In this document: positions 1 through 6,682 of the stretch, in pieces
How positions within the stretch are numbered: the first letter of the stretch is position 1
Layout of the letters: each line of letters begins with the position of its first letter
The notes under the pieces: model-generated
What the model saw: the letters and a program-made list of their open reading frames with translations, nothing else
Database searches by the model: none
Told to the model about the DNA's origin: nothing
DNA from: an uncultured Bacteroidales bacterium
GTDB taxonomy: Bacteria; Bacteroidota; Bacteroidia; Bacteroidales; P3
Direction of reading: 5' to 3'
DNA length: 64,000 nt
Assembly (NCBI GenBank): GCA_937884485.1
Contig: CALGCG010000128.1
Coordinates: 25,222 to 89,221 of the forward strand
Position numbers and translations under genes: made by a program

Positions 1-306
1 ACCCTGCCCGGCACCTACTACGTGACCCGCCAGAGCGTGCAGAACCCCGCCGCCGTGCGCAAGGCCAAAGCCGCCATCCGCAAAGCCTTCGAGAACCAGA
101 AGCTTAAGAAAGGCCTCTCCTTCGTCGAGATTCTCTCCAACTGCAACTCCGGCTGGAAGATGACCCCCGTGGCCGCCAACAAGTGGATGGAAGACAACAT
201 GATGCCCAACTACCCCATCGGCGACATCAAAGTCGACGGCAAGATTGTCGAGGGTATCGATGCCAACCGCCTCGTGCTGGATCACCCGCTGACCGTTATG
301 CAATAA
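1..306 (+). CDS. 2-oxoacid:ferredoxin oxidoreductase beta (TPP) subunit, 3' part
   Basis: This is the C-terminal part (about 101 codons) of a gene that begins upstream of the window; the frame is open from base 1. The residues, including GLSFVEILSNCNSGWKM and a downstream run ending VEG, match the end of the thiamine-pyrophosphate-binding beta subunit of 2-oxoglutarate or branched-chain 2-oxoacid ferredoxin oxidoreductases (KorB/VorA type). These anaerobic cytoplasmic enzymes decarboxylate a 2-oxoacid to its acyl-CoA and reduce ferredoxin. The gamma subunit follows 24 nt downstream, so the two belong to one operon. The exact substrate cannot be told from this fragment. Confidence 0.85.
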   Translation, partial: TLPGTYYVTRQSVQNPAAVRKAKAAIRKAFENQKLKKGLSFVEILSNCNSGWKMTPVAANKWMEDNMMPNYPIGDIKVDGKIVEGIDANRLVLDHPLTVMQ

Positions 307-330
307 TTAACAATTAAAAACAAAGAAACA

Positions 331-882
331 ATGACTGAAGAAATCATCATAGCCGGTTTCGGTGGACAGGGTGTCCTCTCCATGGGTAAGATTCTTGCCT
401 ACTCCGGCGTCATGCAGGACAAAGAGGTCAGCTGGATGCCCAGCTACGGCCCCGAGATGCGCGGCGGCACGGCCAACGTCTCCGTCATCATCAGCGACGA
501 GCGCATCAGCTCGCCCATCATCAACCAGTTCGACACGGCCATCATCCTCAACCAGCAGTCGCTGGATAAGTTTGAGAACAGCGTGAAGCCCGGCGGCCTG
601 CTCATCTACGACCCCAACGGCATCACCCACGAGCCCACCCGCAAGGACATCAACATCTACAAGATCGCCGCCACGGCCAAAGCCCAGGAGCTCGGCATCA
701 GCAAGGTGTTCAACATGGTGGTCCTCGGCGGCTTCCTGAAGCTCAAACCCATCGTCGACAAGCAGTACATCCACGAAGGTCTGGAGCACTCCCTGCCCCA
801 GCGCCACTGGAACCTCATTCCCCAGAACGAGGAAGCTATCGAAATCGGCAAGGGCCTCATCGAATGCGTCCAGAAACTCTAA
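331..882 (+). CDS. 2-oxoacid:ferredoxin oxidoreductase gamma subunit
   Basis: The 183-aa protein has the glycine-rich N-terminus (AGFGGQGVLSMGKIL) and the PSYGPEMRGGTA motif of the gamma/catalytic domain of pyruvate/2-oxoglutarate:ferredoxin oxidoreductases (KorC/VorC). It forms a complex with the alpha and beta subunits to oxidise 2-oxoacids with ferredoxin as acceptor. Length is normal for a stand-alone gamma subunit. It lies directly behind the beta-subunit gene, and a strong hairpin with a U-tract 29 nt after the stop ends the operon. The start ATG follows an A-rich stretch, the usual Bacteroidetes translation signal. Confidence 0.9.
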   Translation: MTEEIIIAGFGGQGVLSMGKILAYSGVMQDKEVSWMPSYGPEMRGGTANVSVIISDERISSPIINQFDTAIILNQQSLDKFENSVKPGGLLIYDPNGITHEPTRKDINIYKIAATAKAQELGISKVFNMVVLGGFLKLKPIVDKQYIHEGLEHSLPQRHWNLIPQNEEAIEIGKGLIECVQKL

Positions 883-910
883 CTGGAACATAAGGACAAA
901 TCGCAATGCT

Positions 911-950
911 GAAAGTCTCTCCCTCCATGGGGGAGGCTTTCGTTTTTTTT
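911..950 (+). terminator. Rho-independent terminator of the oxidoreductase operon
   Basis: A stem formed by GAAAGTCTCTCCCTCC and GGGGGAGGCTTTC is followed by eight T residues. It separates the oxidoreductase operon from the glmS promoter. Confidence 0.8.
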
Positions 951-968
951 CAACCGCAAGCATTTTTT

Positions 969-1002
969 TTTGTCCAGTTTGCAAAAAATTTGTAATTTTG
1001 CA
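969..1002 (+). promoter_or_regulatory. glmS promoter, Bacteroidetes type
   Basis: TTTG at 969-972, 20 nt of spacer, then TAATTTTGCA at 993-1002. This fits the primary-sigma consensus of Bacteroidetes. The leader to the glmS ATG is about 25-30 nt, so there is no room for a glmS ribozyme. Confidence 0.7.
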
Positions 1003-1034
1003 AATTGAAACATTAAAAACCTCAAACCTATAAT

Positions 1035-2894
1035 ATGTGCGGAATAGTAGGATATATCGGTGAGCAGGAAGCTTACCCCATTTTGATAAAAGGCCTTCAT
1101 CGCCTTGAATATCGCGGCTATGATTCGGCCGGCGTTTCAATGATCAACGCCCAGGGCGACCTCAATATCTACAAGGCCACAGGCAAAGTGGCGGCCCTGG
1201 AAGAGAAATGCGCTAACGAGGACATCTCGGGCAGCATAGGCATCGCCCATACCCGCTGGGCCACCCACGGCGAGCCCAATACGGTCAACGCCCACCCCCA
1301 CCTCTCGCAGAGCGGCAACCTTTCGCTGGTGCACAACGGCATCATCGAGAACTACAAAACCCTCCGCACTATGCTGGAAAAAGAGGGCTACACCTTCTGC
1401 AGCGAGACCGACACCGAAGTATTGGTGCAGCTCATCGAGTTCACACAGAAGAAAGGCAAGTGCTCCCTCTTCACCGCTGTGCAGCGCGCACTGAAGAATG
1501 TCATCGGCGCCTATGCCATCGCCATTCTGGAGAAGAAACATCCCGACCAGCTGGTTTGCGCCCGCAAGGGCAGCCCTCTGGTCATCGGCGTGGGCACAGA
1601 TGCCCGCGGACAGAAGGAGTTCTACCTCGGATCCGACGCCACCCCCATTGTGGAATACACCAAGCAGGTGGTATATCTCAAGGACGAGGAGATAGCCTAT
1701 ATGGACCGCAGCGGGAAACTGGACATCGTCAACCTCAGCAATGTGCACCAGACCCCCGAGATGCACACCCTCAGCCTGAGCCTCGACGAGCTGGAGAAAG
1801 GCGGTTTCCCCCATTTCATGCTGAAGGAGATATGGGAGCAGCCCAATGCCTTGCGCACATGCATCAAAGGCCGTCTGCACCGCAAGAACAAAGACGTGGT
1901 GCTGAGTGGCATCATCGACCATAAGGACAAGTTTATCAATGCCCGCCGCATCATCATCTGCGCCTGCGGCACCAGCTGGCATTCAGCCCTCATCGGCAAG
2001 TACTTCATCGAAGAGGCGGCCCAGATTCCCGTCGAGGTGGAGTATGCCTCGGAGTTCCGCTACCGCAATCCCGTCATCTATCCCGACGATGTGGTCATCG
2101 CTGTGAGCCAGAGCGGTGAGACCGCCGATACCCTGGCGGCCATACAGCTGGCCGAGCAGAAAGGGGCTTTCCTCTACGGCATCTGCAACGTCATCGGTTC
2201 CTCCATCGCCCGCGCCACCCACAGCGGCACCTACCTCCACGTGGGACCCGAAATCGGCGTGGCCTCCACCAAGGCCTTCACCGGCCAGGTCATCACCCTC
2301 TGCCTGCTGGGTCTGGCCATCGCCAAAGAGAAGCACACACTGAGCGACGACATGTTCCACATGCTGGTGGACGAGCTGTACCAGATTCCCGACAAGATCC
2401 AGTGGACGCTGGAAAACAATAAGAACATCGACCAGTTCGCCCAGATGTTCACCTACTGCCACAACTTCATCTTCCTCGGCCGTGGCTACAACTACCCCGT
2501 TGCCCTCGAGGGCGCCCTGAAGCTTAAGGAGATTTCCTACCTCCATGCCGAAGGCTACCCCGCCGCCGAAATGAAGCACGGCCCCATTGCCCTCGTCGAC
2601 GAGGAGATGCCCGTGGTATTCATCGCCCCCAAGCGCGGCATGTACGACAAGATTGTCTCCAACATCCAGGAAATCAAGAGCCGCAAGGGAAAGATTATCT
2701 CTGTGGTCACCGAAGGCGACACCACGGTGAAGAACATGAGCGACTACTGCTTCGTGATCCCCGACACACGAGACTGCTTCGTGCCTCTGCTGTCGGTCAT
2801 TCCGCTGCAGCTGCTGGCCTATTACATTGCCACCGCCAAGGGCCGCAATGTAGACCAGCCCCGCAACCTGGCCAAGAGCGTCACCGTGGAATAA
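1035..2894 (+). CDS. glmS: glutamine--fructose-6-phosphate aminotransferase (isomerising)
   Basis: The 619-aa protein begins MCGIVGYIG, so Cys2 is the nucleophile of the N-terminal glutaminase (Ntn hydrolase) domain after Met removal. HTRWATHGEP and HNGIIEN are further glutaminase motifs. Two SIS sugar-isomerase domains follow (SQSGETADT in the first; GRGYNYPVALEGALKLKE in the second), and the C-terminus ends KSVTVE as is usual. The enzyme makes glucosamine-6-phosphate, the first committed step to UDP-GlcNAc for peptidoglycan and lipid A. It stands alone between a terminator/promoter upstream and a convergent AraC gene 11 nt downstream. Confidence 0.97.
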   Translation: MCGIVGYIGEQEAYPILIKGLHRLEYRGYDSAGVSMINAQGDLNIYKATGKVAALEEKCANEDISGSIGIAHTRWATHGEPNTVNAHPHLSQSGNLSLVHNGIIENYKTLRTMLEKEGYTFCSETDTEVLVQLIEFTQKKGKCSLFTAVQRALKNVIGAYAIAILEKKHPDQLVCARKGSPLVIGVGTDARGQKEFYLGSDATPIVEYTKQVVYLKDEEIAYMDRSGKLDIVNLSNVHQTPEMHTLSLSLDELEKGGFPHFMLKEIWEQPNALRTCIKGRLHRKNKDVVLSGIIDHKDKFINARRIIICACGTSWHSALIGKYFIEEAAQIPVEVEYASEFRYRNPVIYPDDVVIAVSQSGETADTLAAIQLAEQKGAFLYGICNVIGSSIARATHSGTYLHVGPEIGVASTKAFTGQVITLCLLGLAIAKEKHTLSDDMFHMLVDELYQIPDKIQWTLENNKNIDQFAQMFTYCHNFIFLGRGYNYPVALEGALKLKEISYLHAEGYPAAEMKHGPIALVDEEMPVVFIAPKRGMYDKIVSNIQEIKSRKGKIISVVTEGDTTVKNMSDYCFVIPDTRDCFVPLLSVIPLQLLAYYIATAKGRNVDQPRNLAKSVTVE

Positions 2895-2905
2895 AGCGGC
2901 ACACT

Positions 2906-3742
2906 CTACCCTTTTTTACGAAACTGAGTAGGCGACAGGCCTGTTTCGCGACGGAAATAACGGCAGAACGAGGCCTGGTTGTCAAACCCCAGCAAATCGG
3001 CGATGGCCTGCAATGCAAGGTCGTGGCGGGTGTGTAGCAGCATCTTGGCCTCGACCACCATGCGAGCGTGAATCCAATAGGTAGGAGTGTGGCCCGTTTC
3101 GCGTTTGATGATATCACTGAAATATTTGGACGAGAGGCACGCCAAACCGGCATAGAACCCCACGTCGCGATGCTGCAGGATATGCTGCGACAGATGGAGA
3201 TGGAACTGGTTGCTGACACGCTTATCCTCACCGGGCTCGTTCAACTTATTGCGCCGGTAGAGGTTGAGCAGACGCAAGAGAAACTCCAGTTGGCGCGAGT
3301 GCAGCATTCGCCGTTCAGGCAGACTGAGCCTCGAGGTCTCCCGCATCAGCTCCACCACGTTCATAATCATGCGGTACTCGTGACGGTCAAGCTTTATGCA
3401 GGGATGCAGATCGTAGCGATAGCGCAGCTGCTCAATAATTGGCACCATGGGGTCGTTCAATAACGATGAGTCCAAAACAATGAGGGTGGCAAGATAATCG
3501 TCGCTCTTATTCACCTCGCAAAGGCTGTGGTTGGGGAAAATAACCGCAATGGTATACTTCCCTGATACATCGGGCTGCGAATCGAATGTCAAATCGATAT
3601 GTCCGCGATGACCGATGCAAATAACATAGTCGGGCGAAACAAATGGCTCCCTTCCGGCAGGAAGACCTTTGACATTGTCGAAAACAGCAATCCCTTCTTC
3701 CTTGATTTTCTGTCGGTTCAACTCCAGCGGATGATCTTTCAT
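2906..3742 (-). CDS. AraC-family transcriptional regulator
   Basis: A 278-aa protein with an N-terminal sensing region and a C-terminal double helix-turn-helix of about 100 residues (AIADLLGFDNQASFCRYFRR, then GLSPTQFRKKG at the end), the hallmark of AraC/XylS regulators. A longer reading from 3763 would start with TTG inside the -7 box of the gene's own promoter (3759-3768), so the ATG at 3742 is chosen. It is convergent with glmS and divergent from the secreted protein at 3917. Its ligand and targets are not evident; the divergent unit is a possible target. Confidence 0.88.
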   Translation of the reverse strand: MKDHPLELNRQKIKEEGIAVFDNVKGLPAGREPFVSPDYVICIGHRGHIDLTFDSQPDVSGKYTIAVIFPNHSLCEVNKSDDYLATLIVLDSSLLNDPMVPIIEQLRYRYDLHPCIKLDRHEYRMIMNVVELMRETSRLSLPERRMLHSRQLEFLLRLLNLYRRNKLNEPGEDKRVSNQFHLHLSQHILQHRDVGFYAGLACLSSKYFSDIIKRETGHTPTYWIHARMVVEAKMLLHTRHDLALQAIADLLGFDNQASFCRYFRRETGLSPTQFRKKG

Positions 3743-3758
3743 ATATATTGTTTTACAT

Positions 3759-3768
3759 TGCAAAAATA
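3759..3768 (-). promoter_or_regulatory. promoter -7 box of the AraC gene
   Basis: Read on the minus strand this is TATTTTTGCA, 16 nt before the ATG at 3742. It rules out the longer TTG-initiated reading of the AraC gene. Confidence 0.6.
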
Positions 3769-3855
3769 CGGATATTTTTTAATCATAAAACAAATTTCGG
3801 ACATTTTGCCAACTTTTTCTCTAAATTTGTTATTAAACAAAACGATGAAAATCTG

Positions 3856-3865
3856 TATCTTTGCA
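3856..3865 (+). promoter_or_regulatory. promoter -7 box for the 3917-6679 gene group
   Basis: TATCTTTGCA lies about 50 nt before the ATG at 3917 in an AT-rich intergenic stretch. It is divergent from the AraC promoter at 3759-3768. Confidence 0.6.
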
Positions 3866-3916
3866 TAAATAAAAAGTAAAAAAATATCATATTAAATCAC
3901 GTTTAATCAACACTAT

Positions 3917-4327
3917 ATGAAAAAATATATCATTCTGCTGATGGCCGTCGTTTTCGCTGGCGGCACTGTTTGGGCCCAAGAAAAAAATGTAAAACGCGAG
4001 CGCAAGAAGAACCTCGTGGTAAAAGAATGGAACACCAAGGCCGGTTCCTCAATCGCCTACCTCGACAACATGGTAACCTACGATGAGCATGGCCGCAAAA
4101 TCGAGGAGATAGAGTATGCCTCCTATGGACAGAAAAAACGCGTAACATACGAGTACGAGGGCACCTCGACCAAGTGCAGCCGTCAGATTGAGTACGACGA
4201 CAAGAACCATGCAACGCGCGTCAAGAAGTTCGAGTACAACGATGACGGCACACGCAAGGTGCAATACAACTACAAGCCCAACGGCAAGCTGGAGAGCACC
4301 AAGACATTCGAGTACTCGTACAAGTAA
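3917..4327 (+). CDS. small secreted protein with YD-like repeats
   Basis: The 136-aa product has a clear signal peptide (MKKYIILLMAVVFAGGTVWA, cleavage before QEKN). The mature part is made of short tyrosine/charge-rich strands (YDEHGRK, YEYEGTS, EYDDKNH, FEYNDDG, YNYKPNG, FEYSYK) that resemble the YD-type or toast-rack repeats of Bacteroidetes exported proteins. I do not recognise a named family. It lies 13 nt upstream of the polyphosphate polymerase gene and probably shares its transcript, so a role at the envelope beside that system is possible but unproven. Confidence 0.7.
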   Translation: MKKYIILLMAVVFAGGTVWAQEKNVKRERKKNLVVKEWNTKAGSSIAYLDNMVTYDEHGRKIEEIEYASYGQKKRVTYEYEGTSTKCSRQIEYDDKNHATRVKKFEYNDDGTRKVQYNYKPNGKLESTKTFEYSYK

Positions 4328-4340
4328 AAAGCCATTCAGT

Positions 4341-5096
4341 ATGAGCATCGTGGAGCAGATGACGCCCATCGGCCTCGACGACATGAAGGCCGTCCGCTTG
4401 ATGAACCGCATGGACCAAAAGTACATGGCTTCAGCCGACCTGCTGGAGGATTTGCTCGGCCGCATCGCCGAAGGGTACTATGTGCAGCACATCGAGGGCA
4501 ACCCCTTGGCACCCTACAGGACGCTGTACTTCGACACCGACGACCTACGGATGTACACGATGCACCACAACAAAAAGCTCAACCGTCAGAAACTGCGTGT
4601 ACGCACCTACCGCTCCACCGACACCACCTTCTTCGAAATCAAGAACAAAGACAATAAAAAGAAGACCCGCAAGGTGCGTATCCCGGTCGATGTGAGCATG
4701 TTCGACCAAGTGCTGGAGGTGCCGGAGGTGGAGCAGTTCGTCAACGGGAACACCCCCTACCCTGTGGCCACACTCCACCCCTGTCTGGAGAATCGCTTCG
4801 AGCGCATCACTCTGGTGGACAAAGGCATGAGCGAGCGCATCACCATCGACCGCGGCATCTCTTTCCACAACCGCGCCACCGGCATCGACACCGACATCTC
4901 GCGGCTGCTTGTCATCGAGGTGAAGCACGAGGTGGGGGCTCCCATGTCCGACATCGAGCGCGCCCTGCACGACCTCCATGTGCTGCCGCGACGCATGAGC
5001 AAATACTGCATCGGCACCGCGCTGACCGACCCCATGGCCAAATACAACCGTTTCAAACCGAAATTATTACTCATAGAAAAAATACACAAGTCATGA
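4341..5096 (+). CDS. VTC-domain polyphosphate polymerase family protein
   Basis: The 251-aa protein has the layout of the VTC (polyphosphate polymerase) domain: RMDQKYMA near the N-terminus, YRTLYFDTDDLRMY, an array of basic residues (KLNRQKLRVRTYR), FFEIKNK, and a C-terminal EVKHE followed by RMSKYCIG. These are the tunnel-lining basic and acidic residues that bind nucleotide and polyphosphate in Vtc4. The frame is open further upstream, but that part overlaps the preceding gene, so MSIVEQ at 4341 is taken as the start. The stop overlaps the next start (ATGA), implying coupling with the DUF4956 membrane protein, a frequent partner. Confidence 0.85.
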   Translation: MSIVEQMTPIGLDDMKAVRLMNRMDQKYMASADLLEDLLGRIAEGYYVQHIEGNPLAPYRTLYFDTDDLRMYTMHHNKKLNRQKLRVRTYRSTDTTFFEIKNKDNKKKTRKVRIPVDVSMFDQVLEVPEVEQFVNGNTPYPVATLHPCLENRFERITLVDKGMSERITIDRGISFHNRATGIDTDISRLLVIEVKHEVGAPMSDIERALHDLHVLPRRMSKYCIGTALTDPMAKYNRFKPKLLLIEKIHKS

Positions 5097-5812
5097 AGCT
5101 GTTACAATTGGATTTCGACCCCGAGATTGCCGACCTGCACCTCGGTAATGCTGAAGATCAGGCCATGGATTTCCTCGGTCTGCCCCTCTACGACGGCCCA
5201 AGTCTGGGCAAGATGCTCATTCTCTTCGGCATCAACCTGCTGGTTTGCTGGATAATCACCCATTTCTTCTACTACCGCAAGAGCCGCCGGCGCGACTACT
5301 ACTTCACCTACATTCTCTTCTCCATGGCCATCTTTTTCATCCTCAACCAGCTGCAGAACATGAAAATCGAGGTGGGCATCGCCCTCGGCCTCTTCGGCAT
5401 CTTCAGCATGATACGCTACCGCACCGAGCAACTGCCCATCCGCGAGATGACCTACCTCTTCGTTCTCATCGCCATCAGCATCATCAACGGAGCCGGCATG
5501 GCCACGAGCTACGCCTCGTTCATCGCCGTCAACGTGCTCTTCATCCTCATCATCGCCGTGCTCGAAGCCATAGGCATGTTCAACCGCAAGGGGCAGAAAA
5601 TCATTACCTACGAGAAGATAGCCCTCATCAAACCCGAATGCCGCGAGGAACTGCTGGCCGACCTCAAAGAGCGCACAGGCCTCGACATCGTCAAGGTCCA
5701 GGTGGGCAGCATCGACTTCCTCAAGGACACCGCCTTCCTCAAAGTGACCTACAACTCCGACGACCCCGAGCCCAACGACATCGACATGGTCACCAAGTTC
5801 AAAAAGAAATAA
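5093..5812 (+). CDS. DUF4956 integral membrane protein
   Basis: A 239-aa protein with an N-terminal soluble stretch, then several hydrophobic segments (around residues 42-60, 76-92, 96-112, 125-165) and a C-terminal cytosolic ACT-like region (IIT..IALIKPE, later ERTGLDIVKVQVGSIDFLKDTA). This is the organisation of DUF4956 proteins, which are regularly encoded next to VTC-type polyphosphate polymerases. It overlaps that gene by 4 nt and is followed 15 nt later by a DUF2490 protein. The natural inference is a membrane partner of the polymerase, perhaps for export or regulation; no enzymatic motif is visible. Confidence 0.82.
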   Translation: MKLLQLDFDPEIADLHLGNAEDQAMDFLGLPLYDGPSLGKMLILFGINLLVCWIITHFFYYRKSRRRDYYFTYILFSMAIFFILNQLQNMKIEVGIALGLFGIFSMIRYRTEQLPIREMTYLFVLIAISIINGAGMATSYASFIAVNVLFILIIAVLEAIGMFNRKGQKIITYEKIALIKPECREELLADLKERTGLDIVKVQVGSIDFLKDTAFLKVTYNSDDPEPNDIDMVTKFKKK

Positions 5813-5827
5813 TCCATACCTATCATC

Positions 5828-6679
5828 ATGAACAGCAGACTACTGAAAACCTTTATCGCCATTGCGGCAATCCTCTCCTCCTCCACCGTCCTGCGGGCAC
5901 AGACCGACGTCGATCTCGACAGCGAGTTCGGCGCACGGCTGAGTGCCACCATCGACAAGAAACTGACCCGCGGCCTGCACCTGACGCTGGAGGAAGAAGT
6001 CCGCATAGATAATAATTTCAGTTCCCTCGAACGTCTCCACACCACCCTCGGCATCAGCTACAAGGTCAACGAATATCTAAAAGTCGGCGCAGGCTATGCC
6101 CTCATCAACAAGTGGGACAGCGGCAACGGCACCTTCAAGTCGGCACGCCACCGCCTGATGGTCGACGCCACCGGCAGCCTGCGGCTCGGCGACTGGCGAC
6201 TCTCGCTCAAGGAGCGCTTCCAGGCCACCTACCGCAGCGGCGACATGAACGAATACCAGAATCCCCGCACAGCACTCACCCTCAAGAGCCGGCTGAAGGT
6301 GCAATACAAAGGCTTCCGCCGCATCGAGCCCTATGCCTATGCCGAACTGCGCAACACCCTCAACGCCCCAGCCATCAGCGCCACCTACAACCAAAGCACC
6401 AACACCTGGGGCTACTACCTCAACAATGTCTTCCATACGGAAGGCGACGAAAGCTGGTTCCTCGAAGGCTTCAGCAGCGTCTATATCAACCGCCTGCGCC
6501 TCGCTCTGGGATTCGAATACCGCTTAGACCGACGCAACTACATCGACGTGAGCCTCATGGCCGACCGCACGCTGGACTATGTGGTCGACGCCAATGCCGA
6601 AGGCACCAAACTCAAAGCCTACACCTACGAGAAGGGCTTCATCGGCTGGCTTTCCGTCAACTACAGGTATGCCTTCTAA
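5828..6679 (+). CDS. DUF2490 outer-membrane beta-barrel protein
   Basis: The 283-aa protein has a signal peptide (MNSRLLKTFIAIAAILSSSTVLRA, cleaved before QTDVDLD) followed by alternating beta-strand patterns, aromatic girdle residues and a C-terminal aromatic residue (VNYRYAF), as expected of a small outer-membrane barrel. EEEVRIDNNFSSLERLHTTLG is typical of DUF2490. It is the last gene of the VTC/DUF4956 group. Its stop is 3 nt from the stop of the convergent transglutaminase gene, with no terminator between them. Confidence 0.82.
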   Translation: MNSRLLKTFIAIAAILSSSTVLRAQTDVDLDSEFGARLSATIDKKLTRGLHLTLEEEVRIDNNFSSLERLHTTLGISYKVNEYLKVGAGYALINKWDSGNGTFKSARHRLMVDATGSLRLGDWRLSLKERFQATYRSGDMNEYQNPRTALTLKSRLKVQYKGFRRIEPYAYAELRNTLNAPAISATYNQSTNTWGYYLNNVFHTEGDESWFLEGFSSVYINRLRLALGFEYRLDRRNYIDVSLMADRTLDYVVDANAEGTKLKAYTYEKGFIGWLSVNYRYAF

Positions 6680-6682
6680 AAG

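Noticed and set aside
1003..1034. Possible glmS ribozyme upstream of glmS
   Set aside because: The leader is only about 30 nt and holds no ribozyme core; the family is not expected outside Gram-positive-type lineages.
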